From NCBI GenBank assembly GCA_030512295.1, contig JAULSR010000010.1:62001-126000 (forward strand): 64,000 nt of DNA, given 5' to 3'. The translations under genes were made by a program, and so were the position numbers. The notes under the pieces were generated by a model that saw only the letters and a program-made list of their open reading frames with translations, did not search any database and was not told where the DNA came from. The stretch comes from Bombardia bombarda (taxonomy: Eukaryota; Ascomycota; Sordariomycetes; Sordariales; Lasiosphaeriaceae). Below, piece by piece: positions 1 to 10,893 of this stretch (positions are counted from its first letter, which is position 1; each line of letters begins with the position of its first letter).

Positions 1-2572
1 AAGAAATGATAATACAGTAAAATACCACAGCCAGCTCCCACAGGTACTGCTCCCACGTGCAGGCACGCAGGTCCCTCAGTTCCCCGCTTCCACCTTCAGT
101 AACGGTGTCGTCCACCTGACGCTGCAAGAACATTCCATTACTTTAGTCCTCTTCTATGATCGGTAGAGCAGCTTCCACCACCTCCGGGACGTCTCTGGAG
201 GGGAGGAAGGAGAGAGTGGAGAGTGTCTGCGTTGTCAAGGCGGCCACAACACCCAGTATTCGGCGAGCGGCGTGGAGAAACTTTCCTTGACATTCAGGTC
301 GGCTGCGGCGTCTTATGGTGCCGTGGTATTTAACCCAGTCCGCTCCCATGTCCTCGTACTCTTTGAATGGATATCTTGAGCGGTACATGCTGCTGCTGCT
401 GCTGCTGCATGCTGCTACTCTGCCTTGAAGCCGCCACGACAACGAGATCAAGGTATCGATCAACCGCCCCTCAGTTCAAGCTCAAAGTACGCTTTATTAC
501 GGTCGACGTTGCTCCTTTGTTGTCGCCACCCGGGGCATTCTTGTGTCCGTTCAGCAGCAGCAACTTTCTACAGGGGCAATGTAGCTTTCCGCAAGTTGAT
601 TGGGGGTCTTGAGCTGCATCATCGGCCTTGGCTGACATTCTGCTGCGAATGGTCGACCAGCAAGCTGTAAAGGAGTCCCGGCGACTTGACGTCGAAGGGT
701 GCTCGGCACAGAAACGGTCTCGCAGTTTGGCACGTCTGGCTGGAGAGCTATTGGACCGTCGGATCTGTAAGCAAGCAGGATTAGAACTGGATTCTTTGCA
801 TCTCTCTTACGACGTGTGATGGCAGAGGTGACTGAAAGGGTAGAATTCTGGGGTGTAGGTACCTAGTGGCATTTGTATACGAGCAGAGCTGCGAAGTCTC
901 TCCTCGATACCGCCTCCTGGCAGCGGTGGCAACTGTTTGGGGGCTGCTGTTTGGATGACCTGAGAACAGTAGGAGTAGCGGGGCGAGCTTTCGGGCCGTC
1001 AGGACCTCGAGCCACGGATCTGTCTGCCAGGGCCGTGATGGAGGCAGCCGTTGCCCTTCAAAGGCTCAAACCAGTGGGCGCTGGCCTGTTTGACATCGAT
1101 AGTGGCCAAGAGAGCCGAAGGAAAGAGACAACGGAGGGCGACAATCAAGCATGGGAGCCAGATTGACTGTTTTCGAAAGGCATGATCAGGGTCAGGCGCA
1201 GCGAAGAGCTTTTCCTCAGTTGATGCGGAGAATCGGCGGTGACATCTAGTAGTTGGGCTGATAAAATAGGTGATGATCATGGAATGGCACCAAAATAATG
1301 GAGAGAATGCTAGAAGAATGTCAAAAAAGGGGAATAGAAATGTGTCTCTGGTTCTAAAGGAGATATTCTGTTCACAAGAAACAGCGCTCAAAATTTGATT
1401 CAGCCAACTGTCAGTCCCGGATCGTGCTGTCTCCAGCTGCCTAGCTCCCCGTGCCTTCCCTCTCGGGGGATCCTTCCAACTCTGCACCGGTTACTGGGAC
1501 TGAGGGAAAACCAATAACAGCCAGTCTACTGTAGAGCCCTAATCGAATTCTGCTGTGTTTTACCTGAGGGGTTGTGCTCCTAGGTCCGATTTCTTTCCGT
1601 TCTGCTTCTCCGTCGACCTTTCTTTCCAAGCCCATCACACCACAGCATCAAAGCCTTCGCACTCGCCCTCGCCCTCGCGCCCCCGCCCAAGCCCCAATCC
1701 CAGCCAGTAAGTCATCATGTTCTCATCTACGCCTGGATTACTGTAGATCAGTACCCTTCCCTCTCTCCTCGATCTTGGAAATTGTCTTGATCACATCTCC
1801 ACAATCTACGTTGGGTACCGTCTTTTGCTCCGCGTCCAAGAGATCCATCACAATTTCATTGCTCCACACCCCAAGTTATATTTCCCCAACCACCAGTTGG
1901 GTTAACGGTCGGAGGAGGGGGGTTGACCGGCCAGAGATGCGGAGCAAGGGCATGGAACTGGAGATGGCGATGCCCTCTCCACGCCCTCCCAGCAGCCGAC
2001 GAGGAATCTCGTCAGAAAGCTGACTGGCCCGCCAATGCAGAGAGGTGGTAGCCAGCCACCGATCCAGTCATCATGGCTCCAAAGCCGAGATTAACCAAAC
2101 AGCAGGCAGCTGCACTGGCTATCCCAAGAAAGATACCTCCTCCCAAGCCCAAGGACAGCACCAAACTGAGCTCTTCCACTATTCCCTCGCAGTTTCTGCC
2201 CGACCACAGGCATTTACACTTTACACCTTTCCCCCGGCGGCGACCACGGTCAGTTGTGACTGGGACGACGGAACCGTGGGCGCTGCCTCGGCCACAGCCT
2301 TGACCGAAATGGGTCAAGCAACAACGTCCGTCGATGCCACAAACCTCGGAGTTGTACCAATTGGTATCAACGGCACCGGCACCTGCCTCTGGGCTTTGCC
2401 ACTCTGTTTACTTACCTAATTCTCAGGGCGCGCGCAGCATCGATGGACTCGCCAGACGCCCCAACCCCAATATGAAAGCGTGGGTGGGAGAAGATATAGA
2501 TGTGGAGGGAGAGGACAGGGGGGGATGTTTTTCTTTTTGGGACTTCTCTTTTCTTTTTGGGATTTTTTTTCT
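1..2572. other. Gene-poor stretch, no confident gene
   Basis: Open frames here are short and low in complexity. The best minus-strand frame (143-463, 106 codons) contains a serine run made by a CTG/CAG triplet array near 390-411 and has no recognisable domain; it could be the last exon of an unknown gene. A plus-strand frame from 2073 starts with a basic, proline-rich peptide and is equally unsupported. I call no gene. Confidence 0.5.
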
Positions 2573-3295
2573 TTTCGGGACTTTCAATCCGTCATATGAG
2601 ACTAGCAGATGGGACTGGCAGATCCCTTGCTGCAACGCGGGGCACGAGTCTACCATATCGGATTCTGGTGGAGGGAAAGGGTCATGATTTCTTTTCGAGA
2701 CTTTCCGTCAGATGAGACTGGCCTGGCAGATCCATTGCTGCAACGTGGGGCACGAGTCTACGATATCGTGGTCTGGTGGAGGGAGCACAGCTGGAGAGCC
2801 GCTTCGTCTTGGTCGCGAGGTTCATGCGTTACCGACCATGTTACCCCGGATAAGGAGTTTTACGAGAAGAGCGACCGTGGGTGGGGGGTTTCGGTAGCGC
2901 TGGATTTTATGGAGTTGCTTGCCAGTTTGCTTTCTTTATTTTACTTTTCTTACTTCTCTTACTTTTCTTACTATTATTTCTTACTTTTCTTACTATTATT
3001 TCTTACTTTTCTTATTTTTATTTGTTACTTTGTTTATTTACTTTTCTTTTTTATTTTGTTTCTTTTTTTTCTTTCTTTGCTTTGCTTCCCGTTTTTGCTT
3101 TCGGTCGGATGAGACCAGCAGATCCCTTGCTGCAACGCGGGGCACGAGTCTACGATATCGCATTTTGGTAGACAGCTGAAGAGCCGCTTCGGCGTCTTGG
3201 TCGCGAAGTCCACTACTGTTGGTGGGGGGTTTCCACTACTGTTGGTGGGGGGTTTCGGCAGCGCTGGATTTCATGGAGTTGCTTGCTAGTTTTCT
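2573..3295. repeat. Tandem repeat block with pyrimidine-rich spacer
   Basis: A segment of about 80-120 bp containing the core GCAGATCCCTTGCTGCAACG (or a one-base variant) occurs three times, near 2593-2680, 2706-2790 and 3106-3180. It includes GGGGCACGAGTCTAC followed by a TATCG tract. A second shared segment (GTGGGGGGTTTCGG, then a GCGCTGGATTT tract) follows at about 2880-2925 and 3230-3285. Copies two and three therefore look like a roughly 395-bp duplication. They are separated by a CTTACTTTTCTTA-type pyrimidine stretch (2930-3100). No protein is supported here. Confidence 0.75.
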
Positions 3296-5021
3296 TTCTT
3301 TGCTTTCCTTTTCTTACGTTTCTTTAATGCATGGTCATCTTTCGATACATTAACAGTTATAGTTTGTTGCACAGCGCTCTTGACCCGTGAATGTAACACA
3401 TAAGGTAAGCTTCCCTGTTACCTTGGGACTAATTAATTCCTGCTTTTTTTTCATTAGTCGCTATACTGCGATTGATTTATGAGTTTTATTTGTCGAGGTT
3501 CGGTCTGCAGTTGACAAGTTGGCGACGGGAAGCAGCACGTACCTCCAGGGAGAATTATCCTGGAAAGATTTCCGGTTGTATGCGCATAATTGCCAAGACA
3601 AGGTAAACAGCAACCAACACAGTGTTGGCTTCTGGGTTGTCTTTAGCTTTTGTCTCTGAAACAATTCAGCGGGGTTAGGTTACTGTCGAGGATCCAGGCC
3701 GAAAAGCGATGAATCGTCAGGGTGGCTGTCTGTGGAGTTCTCAGTTGGAGCTCGTATGATCATGTGCTGTTCAGGTTGTATAGCCTTGTGGGTGGGTGAC
3801 CTGCTGCGGTGCGGAGTAAACCAGACCAGAGTCAGAGGGATTCCAACAGCGTAATCGCTTAATGCGACATCGTATATGGTCCGTGCGTGCTGGGCGAGTA
3901 TCACTGATCACTGCCAAAATCGATACACACCATCTCCATTCTCCAAAAAGATGCCAAACCGGATTCCTGGTCGCATCTACATAACCTGTTTTTTAATGAC
4001 GGCCATGGACGAGAATGAAATCATGTTATGTACGCAGCAGCTCCAAAACCTTTGTCTTTCTTTTCTCCAATTGTTCAAAGCACGTGGGGCTGAGGATTGG
4101 ACCCCGACCAGAATACCTTAAAAAATCCCAGCCAACGCGACATTGAAGGATTATTCCAACGCGTAGAGTGGTGCAACTAACAAAGTTCCCCCTCACCTTC
4201 ACCGACCGTTTGATGCGGGGAATAGGCCGTGTTCCGCGCCTGTCAGTGCTTGGCACATGTCTTGGCGCCAGGCACCACGTTAAGAGCGGCCACATTCTCG
4301 GCCATGACGCTGTCATTGGTCATGCAAGTGTCTAAGCTGGATGCAACGTCGCTCGGGGGCTCTTTCAGTTGCAAACACAACTCGGGCATATCCGAAAAAA
4401 ACCGAGTTTATGCAATTATTTAACATGGTATGATTTTGCTGGACAAGGCTCTATCTTATGTCCATTTTCAGAGACCATAGGGCAGCGCAGGAGTCTTAGC
4501 TAAGAAAGGATCGATCTGGACAGGGCTTTAGACTAAAGGGTCGCTCGCTTACCTTGTTAGTGCCTGCTGGCTTGCCGGCTATCTCTAAATACGACGCTAG
4601 CCAGGGCATCGTGATGATGGCACCTGCTGCAAATGGCTCGACAGCTTGAAGAATGGTGCTAGCCAAGTGGGCCACGGGATTCCCCCTCAGTCCAGGTCAC
4701 CACCAACAGCATCGCACTACCGTCGGTTGATCAGCAGAAGCACCCGCCCGAATAGGAAGCCTGTCCGCCGTGGAGTCGGTCACGGAAGTTGCCCATGTGG
4801 TGATCTTTTGCAAGACATGGGGTGCGACAGACACATCTAATGCGGCTGCCATCTAATGCGGCTGCTATTGAGCTAGAGCTGGCCGACCGTCAATTGTATA
4901 AGATGCGGCAGGTCCGCTGCTTGGACATATGTCTCGAGATCCGGTAGATAGAAGACATCTCTCCTAAACTCAGCAGCCAGAGACACGCCCCCCCCCCCCT
5001 CCCCCCTTCCTCCACTCCACC
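3296..5021. other. Intergenic region upstream of the NLP gene
   Basis: No frame with a recognisable domain was seen. A 16-bp direct repeat, CATCTAATGCGGCTGC, occurs twice back to back near 4833-4865. A cytosine-rich tract lies just before the NLP start codon (about 4987-5007). Both are in the likely promoter or 5' leader of the next gene. Confidence 0.5.
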
Positions 5022-5846
5022 ATGGCCAGAACAACCTCCCTCCTCCTGCTCCTCCTCGCCGCAACCATCTCCCCCTCCCTCGCCCACCCCTACCCCACCG
5101 TCGAGTACCTCAACCTGCTCGCCTCCCGCGCCGTCAACCCCCCGACCGCGCTCCCGCAAAAAGCCACGGCCAAAGACCTGCGCTGGCAGCCCTCGCTCGA
5201 CTTCGACACGGACGGCTGCTACAACGTGCCGGCCATCTCCGCCGCCGGCGTCATCGCCGAAGGGCTGCCGCACAACTGGGTCGGGCTCGCGACCGACTGC
5301 CGCGACCTGTCCGACCTCAACAACAACAACGTCTACTCGCGCCAGCGCTGCAACAACGGCTGGTGCATCTACATGTACGACTACTACTTCGAGAAGGACG
5401 TGGCCATCGCCGACTTCATCGATGTCGGCCACACGCACGACTGGGAGCACATCTCGGTCTGGGTGCGCGACGGCGGCGGCGCCGAGTACGTGGCCGCCTC
5501 GCAGCACGGCGGCTGGGAGATCAAGTACTACACCGACGTGCGCTGGGACGGCGAGCACCCCAAGATGGTCTATCATAAAGATGGGGCGGGCACGCATGCC
5601 TTCAGGTTTGCGAACGCGGCGGACGATGCGATTGAGAATGCCAAGGGGGTTTGGTTCAGGGGCCCGCTGGTGAGCTATAATGGGTTCCCGGCGGGGATCA
5701 GGGATAAGCTGTATGCGTATGACTTTGGCAAGGCGACGATCGCGTTGAAGGATGGGCAGTTCCCGTCGCATATCACGAGCGCGATACCGAGCCAGATTAG
5801 CGGGTTTGATGTGAATCTGGATGTGGGCAGCCCGGGGACGCCTTAG
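5022..5846 (+). CDS. Secreted NLP (NPP1-type necrosis- and ethylene-inducing-like) protein
   Basis: This is a single-exon gene of 274 codons. The first 21 or so residues form a signal peptide (leucine run, cleavage near SLA-HP). The mature part carries the family heptapeptide variant GHTHDWE at about residues 142-148; the usual form is GHRHDWE. Four cysteines are visible (DGC, TDC, QRC, GWC), which fits the four-cysteine type 2 class better than the two-cysteine type 1 class. In this family the acidic and histidine residues of the heptapeptide help bind a divalent metal, and many members damage eudicot plasma membranes, but many fungal members are not toxic. Whether this one is active cannot be told from sequence. 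Length and frame are intact. The next gene (AA9 LPMO) is convergent, about 640 bp away. Confidence 0.93.
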   Translation: MARTTSLLLLLLAATISPSLAHPYPTVEYLNLLASRAVNPPTALPQKATAKDLRWQPSLDFDTDGCYNVPAISAAGVIAEGLPHNWVGLATDCRDLSDLNNNNVYSRQRCNNGWCIYMYDYYFEKDVAIADFIDVGHTHDWEHISVWVRDGGGAEYVAASQHGGWEIKYYTDVRWDGEHPKMVYHKDGAGTHAFRFANAADDAIENAKGVWFRGPLVSYNGFPAGIRDKLYAYDFGKATIALKDGQFPSHITSAIPSQISGFDVNLDVGSPGTP

Positions 5847-6487
5847 GGGGATGGGGGAGATAGGTGCATGGGACATGACTGAGTGATGTGGTGGACGATT
5901 TGGAGTTCTTCTTTGGATATGGATACCCTATTTACGTGCATAGTATGAGGGATGATATGATGAGTACATACAAAATGAACCTGTATTCGAACAACCAGGA
6001 CGCTTTTGACTTGGCTTGGCTGCCTGTTGTGTAACGTTTTCCACCTTATGCAGGCCTCTTTGAGATTCAGATATATGCAATCTTTACCTCAAACCACACT
6101 GCCATGGCCTCTATCCTTACAGCCTAGCTCTATTTATACACATGATTCCGTCTGCTGGGAATGTGTAACTCTCCTTGTATTAAGTGTCTGAACGTGTCCT
6201 GGTACTGGCACAGGTAAAGATAACGTACTGCTAGTTCTAAAGCCTATGGCACCAACAGGCATAGACATAAAGACCCAAATCAACGTTACATGCGATCGTG
6301 ATTGCAGTCAAACATGGAGTGCGTACCTACCTATATATATACAAAGCCAGCCAAGCCAAATTATACACAAAAAGCAGATCATCACAACCACTCCCCTCCC
6401 CTCTCCCCTACTCAACAACACCCCATGCCATCCACCCCCCTATTCCCTCGCCCCGATCCCTCCATCCCACATCCAACCACCCCCCAC
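5847..6487. other. Convergent intergenic region
   Basis: This stretch lies between the 3' ends of the NLP gene (+) and the AA9 gene (-). It must hold both 3' untranslated regions. The open frames in it are short and proline/threonine-rich and have no recognisable domain. Confidence 0.6.
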
Positions 6488-7318
6488 CTAGCACGTAACA
6501 ACCGCCGGCCCCGGATTCACATAACTCGTCGGCGTAGGCCAGTACAGCTGAAACAAAATCCCCGGATCCGTCGCCTTATACGCCCCCGGAAACGCCACCA
6601 GCCCCCCCGTATTCACCGTCCCACTGCCCCCCGTCACACTGATCTGCGCACAGCTAATATACAGCTGCGCGCCGCCCACACTGCCCGCGCTATGCAGCGC
6701 AATATGCTCCACCCTCAGCAAGTACTCCCCATTCTGCACACACTTCGGAATCTGCACAGACACCTGGCTCTTGCCATCGCTCGGCCAGGTGATGGTCCCC
6801 GTCCCAAGCCCCTTGGGCCCGTCCTGGTAGATCTTGAACCACACGGCGCCCTTGCCGTCGAAAGTCGCGGCGGTCTTGCCGGCGGGGACCTTGGCCATGT
6901 AGAAGTGCAGCGGGCCCGGGTGGCCGATGGTGGTGTCGACGGAGAAGGTGAAGTTGGAGCCGGCGGTGATGGCGGCGGTTTTGGGGGCGGGCGTGCCGGG
7001 GGAGAGCTCGTAGCAGGTCATGGCGGCGGAGGTGACGTCTTGGACGGGGCCGTGGGAGTAGTGGTTCTCGGTTGTGCGGATGGATTCCCACTCGGGGGAG
7101 AGGGCGGAGGCGGAGACGGCGGATTTGGGGAAGGTGTCTGGGGGTGGGGTGGTGGTGGTTAGTATGGAAGACTGGGAGGCGAGAGGGATGGAGATGGTTG
7201 GAAAGGGACTGGACTGGACTGGACTGGACTGGACTGGACTGGACTGGACCGGGTGGTGCTTACAGTGGGCTTGGACGCCGGCCGCGGCCAGGACGGCGAT
7301 GGAGGTGGTCAGCTTCAT
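6488..7318 (-). CDS. AA9 lytic polysaccharide monooxygenase (formerly GH61), two exons
   Basis: This is a copper-dependent secreted oxidase that cleaves cellulose or related glucans. Exon 1 is 7318-7264 and exon 2 is 7137-6488; the intron (7138-7263) is GTAAGC...CAG. Together they encode 234 residues. Residues 1-17 are a signal peptide (MKLTTSIAVLAAAGVQA), and the next residue is the His1 of the copper histidine brace, completed by splicing as HYTFP. The second histidine is in GHPGP at about residue 91, and the active-site tyrosine region is GGAQLYISCAQ. There is no CBM1. An upstream in-frame ATG at 7408 would place a repeat-encoded peptide ahead of the signal sequence, so the start at 7318 is preferred. 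The intron and leader hold minisatellites (see repeats). Confidence 0.93.
   Translation of the reverse strand: MKLTTSIAVLAAAGVQAHCKHHPVQSSPVQSSPVQSSPFPTISIPLASQSSILTTTTPPPDTFPKSAVSASALSPEWESIRTTENHYSHGPVQDVTSAAMTCYELSPGTPAPKTAAITAGSNFTFSVDTTIGHPGPLHFYMAKVPAGKTAATFDGKGAVWFKIYQDGPKGLGTGTITWPSDGKSQVSVQIPKCVQNGEYLLRVEHIALHSAGSVGGAQLYISCAQISVTGGSGTVNTGGLVAFPGAYKATDPGILFQLYWPTPTSYVNPGPAVVTC
7206..7249. repeat. GGACT pentanucleotide minisatellite inside the AA9 intron
   Basis: About eight and a half perfect copies of GGACT (plus strand) fill the middle of the 126-bp intron. They lie away from the donor and acceptor, so splicing need not be blocked, but intron length may vary between strains. Confidence 0.9.
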
Positions 7319-7376
7319 CTTGTCTTGGGTTGTCTTGTCTTGGGTTGTCTTGTCTTGGGTTGTCTTGTCTTGGCGT
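7319..7376. repeat. 15-bp tandem repeat in the AA9 5' leader
   Basis: The unit TTGTCTTGTCTTGGG repeats with exact 15-bp spacing (GGG at 7327-7329, 7342-7344 and 7357-7359). It lies directly upstream of the AA9 start codon. A unit length divisible by three keeps the upstream minus-strand frame open. Confidence 0.88.
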
Positions 7377-7436
7377 GGATGGTGTTGGTTCGACTGACTG
7401 GAACACAACGATCTTCAGGAACGGGATCGAGCCGCC

Positions 7437-7443
7437 TTTTTAT
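7437..7443 (-). promoter_or_regulatory. TATA-like element of the AA9 gene
   Basis: On the minus strand the sequence reads ATAAAAA, about 119 bp upstream of the AA9 start codon. That is a plausible TATA position. The call rests on sequence only. Confidence 0.35.
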
Positions 7444-8160
7444 CCAAATCTTGTGTCCATTCTGTCACTACCCCAGATAAATGACGGCACCGCCATCCAT
7501 CCATCTTGGTTCGACAACGGCGCTACAACTGCCAGAGTCCCGTCCCGCCGTTCCATTCCACGGGACAAGGGAGCGTGTAGCCGAAAGCCATGGCTGGTGC
7601 TCGGGCGAGCAGCAGAGGAACTTTGAGAAGCCGAGCTTAGGTAGGCGATGTAGCGAGCTACTAGGAGCCAGAGGAGCAGGTTGAAACAAGCGAGGGCATG
7701 GGACGAGCACTGCCGAACCCGGTTCTGTCGACCGTGGCGCTGCGGGGAGGGAGTCGCATCGAGAGTTATTGCGCTTGTCGTGTCTGGTGTGTTCGGCTTG
7801 CGGTTCCGACTTGAGGACGTGTGGGCTGGAGGTTGCCAAGCGGTGCCCAGAGCCAGGTCGAGTCCATGTCGTGACCTGCCCGTCCAGCCGGGGTCTTGGC
7901 GCCTCCCGTTCGTGCAACTGCCTGATTTGGACAGGCTGGCGAGGCTGGATTGCATCTCGTGGGTGGAAGGTTTGGCACCGTAATTGGAGGAAACAAAAAC
8001 ATCATTGGGGCGTCTGGGGGGGGGGGGGGGGGACGAGGTTGCAACCCCGGTAGCCGTGTCTCCGCCCTCGGTACCAAGGCCTCCTTGATTGCCATTCCGG
8101 GCGTGGCGGGCGTGTCGATGGCCGATCGATCAACGGAGCTGGTGCAGAGATGCAGGGGGT
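7444..8160. other. Upstream region of the AA9 gene, no gene called
   Basis: The overlapping frames on both strands have no recognisable domain and look like chance frames in GC-rich DNA. A guanine run of about 17 bases lies near 8018-8034. The block ends where the broken STAND-type locus begins. Confidence 0.5.
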
Positions 8161-9790
8161 TTGGAAATGCTTGGTAGGATCAATGTAAACGCTTACAAAT
8201 ACCACAAACGACGCCGGCAACGCCCCAGTAACCACCATCTTCACAACCAACCCCTCTCTCCTCTCTATAACTCCACTCAGCTTCTTCATTACTTTGTCCG
8301 CATCCTTGTCCCTCCCCGACAGCCAAGCCAGCTGGTCAATAACGACATACACCGCCTCGCCTGCTGGTAACTCGCTGAACAGCGTATCCAACAGTCTTAG
8401 TTGATCCTTCAGATCCATTCTCTTGGGATGTCCAACCAGTCCGTATCCCTCTAGTGGCGAAAGATCCGCTTCAGGTCTATGCTCGGCAATGAACTCTATC
8501 AATTGAGCGTTGAGGCTCATAACTAGGGCTGTCGGGCCTGAGGTTGTCTCTGCCGGGCTGTCGTTGTTTCTGTGCATGCAAAAGGAGGATAACACTGGGA
8601 TATCCCCAGTCTTTTGGAGGGCTGCGGCGAGAAGTGCGGTGGAAAAGGATAGAGGGTTCTGAAGTGCTTCCGGAGGCGTCTGCAGGTCGACTGTCATGAT
8701 GATTGAGGACTGCTGGGCTGAGCCAGTCGTTGAGTTTGTCATGTTGGATGATGTATCGGGAAATGTCCTTTTCGTCTGCATCTAGCTGTTTCGATGTGCG
8801 TGAGGCAGTATTTGATGTCTACCGTTAGAAGAACTCGGTTGACTGTATCTTCGACGCAGGATTGCAGCATGTCGCGAAAGGTATCGTCCAGTTTGACGGT
8901 AAGCGGTCGTTCTGGCTTCTTGAGGAATTGTTCCATCATGGACTGCGTGTCTGTAAAAGTCAGTCATTGTCAGCAATTCACAGTAAACAATGAGCACAGA
9001 GCAGAATTTCCGCCAGGCAAGCACTTACCAGTGTTTTGCTTTTGCAACAAACGACAGACCGCACTTTATATCTGTGGCTATTTCTTCAACTCTGCCCAGC
9101 CTCGCCCGGTTGCAAAAGTCCACCTCTGTTTGGAACTGATCAATCTGGGATTGTAGTTGGGACAATGCGTCGGCCACTTTTAGCTTTGATCCTGCACCTA
9201 TGTTGTTTGTATCTGGATCATACTCCATTATCCCGTTCTCACTGTTTTGTTTTGTGGTTCTGAATCCGGCTTTGTGAAGAGCGAAGCTTCAAAGCACTCT
9301 TCATCTTGTCCCCCTCTCTCGGTCAGACTAACTGAATGGTAGGCATGTCAGCCTTGTCCTTGTGTATAGATAAATATGTGGGTGGGGCGTCGCCTACTCT
9401 TCCATGTCCGGGTGATCTCGTCTAGAATTGCGTGGAGAACGGTAAATATGGCGGCCAGGACAGCATCTGCGCATAGCCGCAGCTCCGCAGATGTGTGGTG
9501 TGTCTCCGACAATAGAAACCAAAGGTTTGCAAAGATCAACTTTACTGGTGCACACAGCTTCCCTGGGAGCAAATCGTTCAAGGTCTGTTGCAGGCTTTGG
9601 GACCTCTTCTGACGGTTCGGACTCATCCAGCATATGATCGTTAAGCCGGTGCGCCATCTCTGTTACCTGCCTGCTCTCAACTATATCAATCGCAGTGTCT
9701 GTACGAGTCGTCTGACGGTACATGGTGGCGAAGCTCGAGGGTTCTGTGAGGGGCTCCATGACAGCACATTGTCTCGACGATGGGATCAAA
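8160..9790 (-). pseudogene. Broken STAND/NLR-like gene
   Basis: Read on the minus strand, this locus holds pieces of a fungal multi-domain protein. First comes a helical segment (LCAPVKLIFANLWFLLSE, about 9570-9515), then a coiled-coil-like piece (9228-9025), an amphipathic piece with CVEDTVNRVLLTVDIKY (about 8865-8810), and an ATPase-like C-terminal block with VYVVIDQLAWL (about 8350-8320). The pieces are in different frames. The 9030-8950 intron would give a stop codon at its junction, and near 8780-8720 the likely protein moves through all three frames without splice sites. I infer a decaying gene related to fungal STAND proteins. An unrecognised exon structure or assembly indels are alternatives. 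No canonical P-loop was found. Confidence 0.6.
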
Positions 9791-10166
9791 GCGGTGTTGT
9801 TGAGTATCCCAGAAACAGCGACTCAACTTTGCGGGGGTAAAGTGAGGGCGCCGGACAGAGAGGCATTCTGCCTCGGGACGTTGGTGTGGGCAGTGGCTTG
9901 GCCTGTTCTCGCAGCCCGAGGCGTTTCCGTATCTGCAGATTCGAGCGGGAGTGCATGTGTCGGTAAGCGCTGCAAAAGCTAGTCTAGATCGTGACGCGGT
10001 ACTGGGTGCTGTTGAGACTTCCATTGGTAGATGGGGCGGCGCAGAAACGGCCACAGTACCCTCCTGCAGCATCTTGGACAAATCAGTTTGATGGAAGGAT
10101 GGAGGTGTCCTCCCTATGTCTGGTGTGGATGGCCGGTGTGGGTGGCCCCACCCACCATCAGTAGCG
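9791..10166. other. Spacer before the hAT element
   Basis: No gene was seen. This flanks the left end of the hAT-type element and may include the upstream region of the broken STAND-like locus. Confidence 0.5.
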
Positions 10167-10174
10167 GTCAAGTT
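10167..10174 (+). repeat. Left target-site duplication GTCAAGTT
   Basis: The 8-bp sequence GTCAAGTT lies immediately outside the left terminal repeat and recurs at 10886-10893 immediately outside the right one. Eight-base duplications are the hallmark of hAT transposase insertion. Confidence 0.9.
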
Positions 10175-10885
10175 CAGCGCTCCAAGTAAGCCAAATAAGT
10201 CAAATCTGGCCCGCATACTTGAATTGATTTGAAGGCCAGCCCAATTACTTGCGGGTTTGGCCCACTTACTTGAATTACTTGACTTACTTGAATTTTTTTC
10301 TCTCCACTTTTGACCCACAAAAAAGCTCGGGCCCCGTGCGTGCGTTTTTTGGAACTCAAAATTTTACTCGTTATTTGAGCGATTTGAGCCTGACTGAGCT
10401 CAAGGGAGCTGTAGCCAAAATACCCGATTCGGGAGTCAACAACTTGGTGATGCAGCCAGGCGCCTGTATGCCTAGTTGCCCTCAAACCACTTTATTCCTA
10501 TGCCAACTCTGCAGGACAACAGTGCGTGGATGGAGTCATCTTTGAGTGAATGCCTCTGTGCAGAAAGGTCAGGCATCACGAAGTAAATAAAACAGGCTTC
10601 AATAACAGGGTCTTGGTGTTGTGGCTAACTTGGCTGACTGGCGACAGGATTGCTGGGAAAATCGCTGCAAATTTGATCCAAAAGTGGGCATGGCTGTCCG
10701 GCCGGCGCCAGGAACCCAGTAAAAAGTGGGTTTTTTGGGCCAAATTTGGCCCCACATCTTGCAAATCAAGCAAGTAATCGACAGCGAATATTTGAATTGA
10801 TTTGCTTGAATTGTGGGCCAACTTGGCTTGGCTTACTTGAATTGGCTTACTTGAACTTGAATTACTTGGCTTACTTGGAGCGCTG
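10175..10885. mobile_element. Non-autonomous hAT-type DNA transposon (MITE-like), 711 bp
   Basis: The element has perfect 20-bp terminal inverted repeats. CAGCGCTCCAAGTAAGCCAA is at 10175-10194 and its exact reverse complement is at 10866-10885. An 8-bp direct repeat, GTCAAGTT, flanks it on both sides. The ends begin CA and finish TG, as in hAT elements. Subterminal regions (10195-10300 and 10780-10865) are packed with ACTTGAATT/ACTTG-type motifs in both orientations, which are plausible transposase-binding sites. Nothing inside encodes a transposase or hATC dimerisation domain, so mobility would depend on a transposase elsewhere. Perfect ends and duplication suggest a fairly recent insertion. 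Confidence 0.93.
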
Positions 10886-10893
10886 GTCAAGTT
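10886..10893 (+). repeat. Right target-site duplication GTCAAGTT
   Basis: This is the second copy of the 8-bp direct repeat, directly after the right terminal inverted repeat. Confidence 0.9.

Noticed and set aside
2881..3179. Phe/Leu-rich hydrophobic frames that look like membrane proteins
   Set aside because: They come from the pyrimidine-rich spacer (CTT/TTA runs) between repeat copies.
4890..5876. 328-codon minus-strand open frame
   Set aside because: Antisense to the NLP gene, whose signal peptide, cysteines and heptapeptide are unmistakable.
6302..7162. 286-codon plus-strand open frame
   Set aside because: Antisense to the AA9 gene, rich in His/Pro/Gly, with no domain.
7319..7408. 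Longer AA9 start at 7408
   Set aside because: It would put a repeat-encoded polar peptide before the signal sequence; the LPMO needs its histidine exposed at the mature N-terminus.
10249..10545. Open frames inside the hAT element as a transposase
   Set aside because: They are short, made of the subterminal ACTTGAATT repeats, and lack any transposase motif.
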